Source: Myxococcota bacterium (GTDB taxonomy: Bacteria; Myxococcota_A; UBA9160; PR03). Taken from it: 12,747 nucleotides of DNA. The position numbers and the translations under genes were made by a program. Positions 1-6,841 of the stretch are shown piece by piece. How positions within the stretch are numbered: the first letter of the stretch is position 1; every line of letters begins with the position of its first letter. Under the pieces are notes generated by a model that searched no databases, was not told the origin of the DNA, and saw nothing but the letters and a program-made list of their open reading frames with translations. The stretch covers positions 1 to 12,747 of the forward strand of contig JASJBO010000126.1 in NCBI GenBank assembly GCA_030066475.1, given 5' to 3'.

Positions 1-5
1 CCGGG

Positions 6-338
6 GTGGAGCCCGGCGTGGAGACCGGGCTTGAGCTGCCCGGCGGCGCGCCCCGGGCGCCCTGTGGCGCCCCGGCGCCAGCCACGCGAGGCGCGCCCGA
101 GCTCGATGCGGAGCTGGCCAGGCTGGCGGCTGGCGGGGCGCCGCTGCGGCGGGCGCTGGCGCGGCTCGCGGGGAGCCTGGTCGCCCGCCGGGACTGGCAG
201 GCGCTCGGCTTCGTACGTGCCGACGACTACGCGCGCGAGCGGCTCGGTCTGTCCGGGCGCGAGCTCCACGATCTGGCGCGCACCGACGCGGCGCTGGCGG
301 GTCCGCCGCTCGTGGTCCACCGGGAGACCTCTATCTGA
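6..338 (+). pseudogene. Truncated DUF222/HNH-endonuclease-like protein (N-terminal fragment)
   Basis: The reading frame codes 110 residues. Residues 1-30 are low-complexity and rich in Ala, Pro and Gly. Residues 34-95 look helical and include LVARRDWQALGF and YARERLGLSGREL. From memory this resembles the N-terminal helical part of DUF222/HNH-nuclease-like proteins common in high-GC deltaproteobacterial genomes; I could not search for it. Such proteins continue for hundreds of residues to a C-terminal HNH motif. Here the frame ends eight bases inside the convergent aminopeptidase gene, after the odd tail VVHRETSI, and no HNH motif is present. I read it as a gene cut off at a rearrangement joint. 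A small intact protein is the alternative. The GTG at 6 is the first visible start, but the frame is open to the window edge, so the true start may lie outside. Confidence 0.45.
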
Positions 339-2910
339 GCCACTCGCGCAGCTGCGGCGCCGCGCGCCGGCAGAAGGCGTGATCGAGGTCGAAGCGCTCG
401 AGTGCCTGGCGCAGCGCGCGCGCGCCGGCCGGCACCGGGTGCGCGCGGAAGAACGACGCGACCTCGCGGCGGTGGGCGCGGGTGGCGAGCGCGGGCGTCG
501 CCTCGATCAGGCGACCCGCCAGCATCGGCGGCACGCGGCGCGCCACGCGCTTCCAGCTCCGGCGCAGGAACGACCAGGTGCGCTCGCGCGCGGCCGGGTT
601 CGCGAGCAGCCGGCACAGCACGAAGGCGACGTCCTGGGTGGGGATCTCGCCGCCCAGGCAGCGGCGCAGCGTCCGCTCGACCAGGCGTGCGTCGCGCACG
701 TCGCCCTGCGCGAGCAGGAAGCGGCGGCGATCCTGCGGCGTGCCGGCCGCCCCCGCGGCGGCGCGCAGCGTCTCGTAGCGCGCCGCGTCGGCGTGGCGGG
801 CCGCCAGGCTCACGACCGGGTCCGCCAGGTTCGCGTCGAGCGAGCGGCGGTCCTCGAGGTACGCTTCGAAGCGCGCCTGCGCCGCCACCACCACGGGCGG
901 CCAGTCCGCGATCTCTCCGAGCAGCGCCACGAGCACGGCGCGCCGCTCGCGCTCGGACTCGGTCTCCCCGCGCGCGGCGCGCCAGCCGACCTCCACCAGC
1001 TGCGGCCCGAACAGCTCGGCGATGCGGTCGCGCAGTGCCGGCGCCACATCGGCCGCCGGCGCCAGACGGTCCTCGAGGAACCCCAGCGGACCGCGCAGCG
1101 TGTGCAGCACGTCCGGGTCGGTCTCCTCGCGCGCGGCCTCGAGCAGCAGCAGGAAGTCCCCGAGCGGCGCCCGCCCCGCGCGCGCCAGCGCCCACTGGTG
1201 GTCGAGCAGACCCATGCGCTCCACCACCGAGAGGCGCGCGCGGTTCGCCGCGAGCGCGTGCAGCTCCTCGGTCTCGTGCCGCACGCGGAAGAAGCCGCCT
1301 TCGTCGGCGTTGCCGTAGACGAAGCGCAGCGGGCCGCGCCCCAGGTCGATGCGCTCGCGCGCGCCCGCGATCAGCCGGCGCGGACGCTGCGAGCGCCCGC
1401 GCGGCGGCGCCGCGTGGCCCACCCACGGGATCGGCCAGCGCGCGGGCTCGCCGGGCTGCGCCCGCCCGTCGGCCCGGAAGCGCGCCTGGCGCACGTCGAG
1501 CCGCTCCCGCCCGCGCTCGCGGCGGCGCCGCAGCGTCAGCACCGGCAGGCCCGGCTGCTCGATCCAGCCGCGCACGATCGGCTCCACCGGCTCGCCGGCG
1601 GCGCGCGACAGCGCGTCCCACAGGTCGCTCGCGGTCGCGTTCGACTCGCGGTGGCGGCGGATGTAGGCGCGCACGCCGCGGCGGAAGGCCGCCGGACCCA
1701 GATAGCGCTCGAGCATGCGCACCACCGAGGCGCCCTTCTCGTAGGTGATCAGGTCGAAGTTCTCGGTGGCCTCGTCGGGCGTGCGCACCTCGCTGTGGAT
1801 CGGGTGGGTGTGGCGCAGGCCGTCGAGGCGCAGCGCGGCCGCCCGGTGGTGCTGGAAGTCGTGCCACATGTGCCAGTCGGGCCGCCACTGGTCCACCACG
1901 TGGAAGGCCATCCAGGTCGCGAACGCCTCGTTCAGCCACAGGTCGTCCCACCACGCCATCGTGACGAGGTCGCCGTACCACATGTGGGCGAGCTCGTGGC
2001 AGATCACCTCGGCCGCGCGCCGGCGCTCGGGGGCGGTGGCGCGGGCCGGGTCGAGCAGCAGCAGCGTCTCGCGGAAGAACACCGCGCCGGCGTTCTCCAT
2101 CGCGCCCGCCTCGAAGTCGGGCACCGCCACCAGGTCGAGCTTCGCGTACGGGTAGGGCAGGGCGAAGTAGCGCTCGAGCCGGGTCAGGCACTCGCGCGCC
2201 GCCTCGAGCGCGAAGCCGGTGAGCTGGCGCTTGCCGGGCGCGTGCCACACGCGGATCTCGGTCGCGCCCGCCCGCACCGGTCGCGAGCGTTCGAGCTGGC
2301 CCACCGCGAGCGCCACCAGGTAGGTCGAGAGCGGGGGCGTCTCGGCGAAGTGGACGGTCTTGCGCCCGTCGCCGTGGCGGCGGGTGCGCGCGATCGGGGC
2401 GTTCGACACCACTGCGTGTCGGTCCGCCGTGGTCACGGCCAGGCGGAAGCGCGCCTTCTTGTCGGGCTCGTCGAAGCAGGGGAAGAAGCGGCGCGCGTCG
2501 GCCGCCTCGAGCTGCGTGAAGGCGTAGCGGCTCGACCCCGCGCGCGCGGCGTACAGCCCGCGCAGGTCGTCGCGCAGCCGCCCCGCGAAGCGGAGCCCGA
2601 CGCGCGCCGCGCCGGCCGGGAGCGGCCGGTCCCAGTGCAGCGCGATCGTCTCGCGCTCGGGGTGCGCTTCGACGCGCGCCCGAAGGGGGCCGCCGGGGGT
2701 CTCCAACCACCCGCGCGAGACCCGCAGGTCGACGGCGTGGAGCTCGACCCGCGAGCGCTCACGCGCCGTCTCCAGCTCGATCGCGACCTCGCCGCGGTAG
2801 GCGCGGCTCCGCGCCGGGTCGAGCTCGAGCGCCAGCTCGTAGGCGCGGGGCGTCACGTCCCGGGCGAGCCGGTGCGCCCGGCGCCTGCCGCTCCCCACTC
2901 CCCCAGCCAC
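331..2910 (-). CDS. M1 family zinc aminopeptidase (aminopeptidase N type)
   Basis: This is a metallopeptidase that removes N-terminal residues from peptides, probably in the cytosol because no signal peptide is visible. Counted from the GTG at 2910 (859 residues), it has the exopeptidase motif GAMEN at about 269-273. The zinc site is HELAH at 305-309, with the third ligand Glu328 in LNEAFATWM, giving the exact HExxH-x18-E spacing. The transition-state Tyr is about 390, in LITYEKGAS. Residues 20-190 form the beta-rich N domain, and about 480 onward is the ERAP1-like helical C domain, which ends normally in LREWL. The length is full for the family. The start is uncertain: a TTG at 2955 is in frame, but homology begins only near TPRAYEL, and the GTG at 2910 has a TATCAT box just upstream. 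The gene diverges from the acylase, and its stop overlaps the ORF at the left end. Substrate preference cannot be read from the sequence. Confidence 0.93.
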   Translation of the reverse strand: MAGGVGSGRRRAHRLARDVTPRAYELALELDPARSRAYRGEVAIELETARERSRVELHAVDLRVSRGWLETPGGPLRARVEAHPERETIALHWDRPLPAGAARVGLRFAGRLRDDLRGLYAARAGSSRYAFTQLEAADARRFFPCFDEPDKKARFRLAVTTADRHAVVSNAPIARTRRHGDGRKTVHFAETPPLSTYLVALAVGQLERSRPVRAGATEIRVWHAPGKRQLTGFALEAARECLTRLERYFALPYPYAKLDLVAVPDFEAGAMENAGAVFFRETLLLLDPARATAPERRRAAEVICHELAHMWYGDLVTMAWWDDLWLNEAFATWMAFHVVDQWRPDWHMWHDFQHHRAAALRLDGLRHTHPIHSEVRTPDEATENFDLITYEKGASVVRMLERYLGPAAFRRGVRAYIRRHRESNATASDLWDALSRAAGEPVEPIVRGWIEQPGLPVLTLRRRRERGRERLDVRQARFRADGRAQPGEPARWPIPWVGHAAPPRGRSQRPRRLIAGARERIDLGRGPLRFVYGNADEGGFFRVRHETEELHALAANRARLSVVERMGLLDHQWALARAGRAPLGDFLLLLEAAREETDPDVLHTLRGPLGFLEDRLAPAADVAPALRDRIAELFGPQLVEVGWRAARGETESERERRAVLVALLGEIADWPPVVVAAQARFEAYLEDRRSLDANLADPVVSLAARHADAARYETLRAAAGAAGTPQDRRRFLLAQGDVRDARLVERTLRRCLGGEIPTQDVAFVLCRLLANPAARERTWSFLRRSWKRVARRVPPMLAGRLIEATPALATRAHRREVASFFRAHPVPAGARALRQALERFDLDHAFCRRAAPQLREWLR

Positions 2911-2916
2911 GCGCCG

Positions 2917-2922
2917 ATGATA
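2917..2922 (-). promoter_or_regulatory. Possible -10 box placing the aminopeptidase start at the mRNA 5' end
   Basis: On the minus strand TATCAT (five of six to TATAAT) is followed by six bases and then the GTG at 2910. That spacing would put the transcription start on or next to the start codon, as in leaderless mRNAs. No Shine-Dalgarno motif precedes this GTG. No good -35 box was seen, so this is a candidate only. Confidence 0.3.
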
Positions 2923-2972
2923 CTGCGCCCGCCGACTGTGCGGGGATCCTCCCAATCAGCGGCAGAAACGCC

Positions 2973-2978
2973 TAGAAT
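2973..2978 (+). promoter_or_regulatory. Possible -10 box for the acylase gene
   Basis: TAGAAT matches TATAAT in five of six bases and lies 36 bases before the acylase ATG. This would give a leader of roughly 30 nt that holds the strong ribosome binding site. The matching -35 region (around 2950-2955, TCCCAA) is poor, so the promoter may need an activator or be wrongly placed. Confidence 0.3.
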
Positions 2979-3001
2979 GGGTCGTTTCCCCATCGCCCAT
3001 C

Positions 3002-3008
3002 GGAGGAG
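3002..3008 (+). promoter_or_regulatory. Strong ribosome binding site fixing the acylase start
   Basis: GGAGGAG lies six bases before the ATG at 3015. It identifies that ATG as the start and places the hydrophobic signal peptide at the N terminus. Confidence 0.8.
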
Positions 3009-3014
3009 CTCCCG

Positions 3015-5936
3015 ATGCCCCGCCTCTTCGCGCTGCTCTCCATGCTCGCGCTGCTGCCCCTGGTCCAGGGTCTGGACTGCGCGCCGACCCCGAACGACCA
3101 GATCGAGCTGGAGGGCCTCGGCTCGAGCGTCCGGGTCCTGACCGACGGCAAGGCCGTGCCGCACATCATCGCCGAGGACGACCTCGACGTTGCCCGCGTA
3201 CAGGGATACGTCCACGCGCGCGACCGCTTCTGGGCGATGGACCTCACGCGGCGCCAGGTGGACGGCACGCTCGCCGAGCTGCTCGGCGGCGGCGAGATCG
3301 GCAGCGACATCCAGATGCGCGTGTTCGGCCTCGATCGCGCGGCGCAGCGCAGCCTCGACGCGCTCGCGATCGAGTCGCCGCGCGAGGTGCAGGTGCTCGA
3401 GGCCTACGCCGAGGGCGTGAACAGCTACCTCGCGAGGATCCGCGCCGGCGAGGCGCCGCTGCCGCCCGAGTACGTCGACATCGAGCTGAGCGCGAGCAGC
3501 CTGCGCGACTGGACCGCGGTGGAGGTGCTCTCGATCGGCAAGGCGATCGCGGCGAGCCTGTCGCTCGACATCGACGCCGGTCGGATCGAGCAGCTCCAGG
3601 ACTACTGCGAGCAGGGTGCGCTGCAGGGCTTCGACGGCGCCACGCTGCTGTTCCAGGACGTCAACCGCATCGCGCCGATGGATCCGTCCTCCACGGTTCC
3701 CGACGCCACCGGCAGCTTCCCCTTCACCGTCTCCGGCCCCCCGAGCAACCCGGTCGAGTGCGAGGACATCGAGGTCGCCGCGGCGGGCGTGCGCCGCTAC
3801 ATGGACAAGGTGCGCGCCACGCCCTTCCTGATGGCCGCCACCCAGCGCCGCGAGAACGAGATCGGCAGCAACGAGTGGGGCGTGGGCGCGAGCAAGGCCT
3901 TCGGCGGCTTTCCGATCATCGCCAACGACCCGCACCTGTCGCTCGGCACGCCGGCGACCTTCTACGAGAACCACCTGATCGTGAGGAACGACCCGGTGGA
4001 GGGGCCGATGAACGTGAGCGGGGTGACCTTCCCGGGCGTGCCGGCCGTGATCCTCGGCCAGACCCAGCACGTCACCTGGGGCGCCACCACCAATCCGATG
4101 GACGTGACCGACGTGTTCCGCGACAAGCTCGTGAAGGGCGACCCGGGCTGCAAGGACGAGGACGGCAACGCGCAGAACTTCTGCATCGTGACCGGCGGCG
4201 AGCTGCACCACGTGGTGCTCGAGACCACCACCTACCTCCAGAACACGCCGAACGACGGCGTGATCGACAACCTGGTCGGGGCGCCGGTAGGGCTCGACAG
4301 CGGGGCGCTGATCCTGACCGTGCCGTTCCGCAGCTTCGGCCCGATCGTCGACGTCGAGGACTTCGGCATCTTCTTCGGCGCCGCCGTGACCGAGACCGAG
4401 GTGCTCACCGCGCAGTTCACCGGCTTCCACGCCACGCGCGAGGTGCGGACCTTCCGGCTCTGGAACCGCGCGTCCAACCTGGACGACTTCCTGGCCGGGC
4501 TCGCCGGCTTCGACTTCGGCTCGCAGAACTGGGCCTACGCCGACGACCAGGGCAACCTCGGCTACTTCTCGAGCGCCGAGAACCCGCTGCGCGTGGACCT
4601 CCAGGCGGGCGCCGTCGTGGGGCTGCCGCCCTTCTTCGTGCGCGACGGCGTGTCGGGCGACAACAACTGGATCCCCGACCCGGACCGTACCCAGGGCCAG
4701 TCGATTCCGTTCCAGGTGCTGCCCGCCGAAGAGATGCCCCAGACCCTGAACCCGGCCAACGGCTTCTTCGTCAACGCCAACAACGACCCGGCTGGCACCA
4801 GCCTCGACAACGACCCGCTCAACCAGCGCCGGCTCTCCGATCCGAACGCGATCTACTACCTGAGCCCCGGCTACGCCCAGGGCATGCGCTCGGGCCGCAT
4901 CACCCAGCTCGTGCGCGACCAGGTGGAGGCCGGCCAGCCGATCTCGGTCGAGGACATGAAGCGCTTCCAGCTCAACAACCAGCAGCTCGACGCCGAGCTG
5001 ATGGTGCCGTTCGTGGTCACCGCGTTCGCGAACGCCGAGCAGCCGGGCGCGCCGGCGGAGCTGGCCGCCTACGCGGACGACGCAGCGGTGACCGAGGCGG
5101 CCGGACGGCTGGCGGCCTGGGACTTCTCGACCCCGACCGGCATTCCCGAGGGCTGGGACGCGAGCGACCAGCTCGGGGTGCGCTCGGAGACCGTGCCGGC
5201 CGACGAGGTCACGGCCAGCGTGGCCGCCACGATCTACAACATGTGGCGCGGCAAGGCGATTCGCGCCGTCATCGACGCGCGGCTCGCCGCGCTGTCGGTG
5301 CCGGGCGTGGGCGGGGGCGAGGCACTGACCGCCCTCCACAACCTGCTCTCGGTGCAGCCCTTCACCGGCGTCGGCGCGTCGGGCGTCGACTTCTTCCCCG
5401 AGCCGGCGTCGCTCGACGCGGCGGCGCGCCGCGACATCGCGCTACTCGCCGCGCTGCGCGAGGCACTCGACGCGCTGGCCTCGCCCGAGTTCGCGCCGGC
5501 CTTCGGCGAATCGACGGACCAGGACGACTACCGCTGGGGCAAGCTGCATCGCAAGACGTTCGGCCACGAGCTGGGGGGCGACTTCAACGTCCCGCCCGCC
5601 TCCGGGTTCGACGACCTCGCGCCCGACCTGCCGGGCCTGGCGCGCGACGGCGGCTACAACGTCGTCAACGCCTCGGGCTTCAACGCGCGCTCCACCGGCC
5701 TCAACTCCTTCCGCTTCGGCGGCGGACCGGTGCGGCGCTACGTCGGCGCCGGCGGCCCCGGAACGCCGGACGCGCGCATCGTCGGCTACAACGCCGTGCC
5801 GAGCATCGTCGGGACCAACAGCCTCCAGCTCCGCTTCTGGCTGACCGGCGACCACCACGTGGTGCGCCTGAACGAAGCTGCTCTGCAGCTCGGAACAGTG
5901 AAGCGCGAGGAATTCGTTCCGCCTTCCGTGCCCTGA
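3015..5936 (+). CDS. Penicillin acylase family protein (exported Ntn amidohydrolase)
   Basis: This is an N-terminal-nucleophile hydrolase that cleaves amide bonds of N-acyl compounds. Family members act on beta-lactams, acyl-homoserine lactones or N-acyl amino acids, and the substrate cannot be assigned here. Residues 1-19 form a signal peptide, with a likely cut after VQG; the nearby Cys22 lacks a lipobox. The alpha chain follows. The nucleophile of the self-processed beta chain is probably Ser285 in IGSNEWGVGA, with NDPHL at 304-308 and a WGATTNPMD stretch near 355-363, in the order expected for the family. The GGGPVRRYV segment near the C terminus matches the usual family end. At 973 residues it is longer than many members. 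Cysteine pairs (198/249 and 379/390) could form disulfides, which fits export. It is divergent from the aminopeptidase, and its stop is two bases from the convergent PadR stop. Confidence 0.92.
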   Translation: MPRLFALLSMLALLPLVQGLDCAPTPNDQIELEGLGSSVRVLTDGKAVPHIIAEDDLDVARVQGYVHARDRFWAMDLTRRQVDGTLAELLGGGEIGSDIQMRVFGLDRAAQRSLDALAIESPREVQVLEAYAEGVNSYLARIRAGEAPLPPEYVDIELSASSLRDWTAVEVLSIGKAIAASLSLDIDAGRIEQLQDYCEQGALQGFDGATLLFQDVNRIAPMDPSSTVPDATGSFPFTVSGPPSNPVECEDIEVAAAGVRRYMDKVRATPFLMAATQRRENEIGSNEWGVGASKAFGGFPIIANDPHLSLGTPATFYENHLIVRNDPVEGPMNVSGVTFPGVPAVILGQTQHVTWGATTNPMDVTDVFRDKLVKGDPGCKDEDGNAQNFCIVTGGELHHVVLETTTYLQNTPNDGVIDNLVGAPVGLDSGALILTVPFRSFGPIVDVEDFGIFFGAAVTETEVLTAQFTGFHATREVRTFRLWNRASNLDDFLAGLAGFDFGSQNWAYADDQGNLGYFSSAENPLRVDLQAGAVVGLPPFFVRDGVSGDNNWIPDPDRTQGQSIPFQVLPAEEMPQTLNPANGFFVNANNDPAGTSLDNDPLNQRRLSDPNAIYYLSPGYAQGMRSGRITQLVRDQVEAGQPISVEDMKRFQLNNQQLDAELMVPFVVTAFANAEQPGAPAELAAYADDAAVTEAAGRLAAWDFSTPTGIPEGWDASDQLGVRSETVPADEVTASVAATIYNMWRGKAIRAVIDARLAALSVPGVGGGEALTALHNLLSVQPFTGVGASGVDFFPEPASLDAAARRDIALLAALREALDALASPEFAPAFGESTDQDDYRWGKLHRKTFGHELGGDFNVPPASGFDDLAPDLPGLARDGGYNVVNASGFNARSTGLNSFRFGGGPVRRYVGAGGPGTPDARIVGYNAVPSIVGTNSLQLRFWLTGDHHVVRLNEAALQLGTVKREEFVPPSVP

Positions 5937-5938
5937 GG

Positions 5939-6556
5939 CTAGCGGCGGCGGCGCGGCCGACGGGGCGCGCTGGGGGCGAGGTCTTCGGGGCGGCGCGGAT
6001 GGGCGGGGCGCGGCTCGGTGGGCTCGCTGGCGCCTTGCTCTTCGACGCCCCCGAAATGGGGCAGGGTGTCGAACCAGCGCATCACGGCCTCCTCGTAGAA
6101 GAGGCCGAAGCGCAGGGTGCGGGCGGCGGGGGTCGAGTGGTCCTTCTGCTCGTCGTGGAGCTGGCGGAAGAATGCGAGCCGCCGTCCGTGCGCCTCGCGG
6201 TGGAGTCGCAGGAACCAGTCCATCTGCTCCTCGCTCAGGTGGTCCCCGAACCAGGTCGTCACCAGCAGCGGGTAGCGAGCGACCTCGGGCCCCGGCTCGC
6301 GCGCGATCCACTCCGCGAACGCGGCGCGTCCGGCATCGGTGATGGTGTAGTGGCGCTTGTCGCGGGGACCGCGCTCGCCCCCCACCGCGAGTCCATCGGC
6401 CTCGAGCGTGCGCAGCTCGCGGTAGACCTGGCTGCGCGTGACGTTCCAGAAGTGGCCGATCGTGAGGTCGACGGCCTCCGACAGGTCCCAGCCGGTCATC
6501 GGCCGGTCGTGCAGGAAGCCGAGCAGCGTGCAGGCGGTGTCGTTCGGCTTGGTCAT
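5939..6556 (-). CDS. PadR family transcriptional regulator
   Basis: This is a 205-residue cytoplasmic DNA-binding protein. Residues about 8-84 form a PadR winged helix, with LLGFLHDRPMTGWDL, the recognition-helix region VTRSQVYRELRTLEADGL and the wing RGPRDKRHYTIT. Residues about 90-168 fit the helical Vir_act_alpha_C dimer domain. The tail from 170 is rich in Pro, Glu and Arg, ends PRRPRRRR and is probably disordered, which is unusual for the family. The ATG at 6556 was chosen over an upstream TTG at 6706 because the homology begins here and the extra residues look untranslated. PadR proteins are usually local repressors that sense small aromatic or hydrophobic molecules. The divergent NSS transporter is the likely target, by position only. 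The stop is two bases from the acylase stop. Confidence 0.92.
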   Translation of the reverse strand: MTKPNDTACTLLGFLHDRPMTGWDLSEAVDLTIGHFWNVTRSQVYRELRTLEADGLAVGGERGPRDKRHYTITDAGRAAFAEWIAREPGPEVARYPLLVTTWFGDHLSEEQMDWFLRLHREAHGRRLAFFRQLHDEQKDHSTPAARTLRFGLFYEEAVMRWFDTLPHFGGVEEQGASEPTEPRPAHPRRPEDLAPSAPRRPRRRR

Positions 6557-6684
6557 CGACCTATTGGAGAGTAGCCAGCAGGATCGGGCTGTGGGAAGAC
6601 TTCTTCCCAGCTCGGGTCGAACGTCCTCTCCCTCCCGGCGCCGCAAGACACCAGAAAACGTCGAGATTTCCGCCTCCACCGAGC

Positions 6685-6724
6685 GATAAACAGATTGACC
6701 TGACAATTAGATATATAAATTCGC
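6685..6724. promoter_or_regulatory. AT-rich divergent promoter region between PadR and the transporter
   Basis: In an otherwise GC-rich window this stretch is conspicuously AT-rich, including ATATATAAATT at 6711-6721. On the minus strand TTTCCA (6738-6733) and TATATC (6715-6710) are 17 bases apart, a reasonable promoter for padR. On the plus strand TATAAA (6714-6719) could be the transporter -10 box, but its -35 is weak. An ATTG-N6-CAAT dyad spans 6694-6707. A divergent control region is likely; the exact boxes are not certain. Confidence 0.45.
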
Positions 6725-6733
6725 ATCTCGAGT

Positions 6734-6747
6734 GGAAAGAGCTTTCC
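6734..6747. repeat. Short palindrome, candidate operator
   Basis: GGAAAG-AG-CTTTCC has six-base arms separated by two bases. The loop is too small for a good RNA hairpin, so a dimeric protein-binding site is more likely. It overlaps the proposed padR -35 box and would lie just downstream of a transporter transcription start, so a bound repressor could block both directions. It resembles no operator I know for certain. Confidence 0.35.
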
Positions 6748-6841
6748 CATGGAGCCAGGAAGCCCGCAGCCGGCTCCGCCCGGCCGCGCGGCAGCGCCCC
6801 GTCGCGGTAGACTCCGCGCGTCTCCAGGGGGTGGGGGCTTC

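Noticed and set aside
3072..3080. Lipoprotein signal at the acylase N terminus (Cys22)
   Set aside because: The residues before the cysteine are Gly-Leu-Asp, which do not form a lipobox. A normal signal-peptidase cut after VQG fits better.
31..3141. A very long plus-strand open frame of about 1036 codons across the aminopeptidase gene
   Set aside because: It is antisense to a gene with complete M1 motifs. Its product is a low-complexity Arg/Ala/His-rich mixture typical of stop-poor frames in GC-rich DNA.
2853..5339. A minus-strand open frame of about 828 codons opposite the acylase
   Set aside because: No family motif is visible, the composition is Val/His/Arg/Gly-rich, and the opposite strand encodes a clear Ntn hydrolase with signal peptide and ribosome binding site.
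3758..6574. A plus-strand open frame of about 938 codons overlapping the acylase and PadR
   Set aside because: It is a shifted-frame shadow of the acylase that continues antisense through PadR. It is Arg-rich with no recognisable domain.
6557..6706. TTG at 6706 as the PadR start
   Set aside because: The extra 50 residues cross the AT-rich control region and have no similarity to the PadR fold, which begins at the ATG at 6556.
6749..6841. ATG at 6749 as the transporter start
   Set aside because: The added 31 residues are Pro/Gly/Arg-rich with poorer GC third positions than the gene body. NSS homology begins a few residues after the GTG at 6842. It remains possible.
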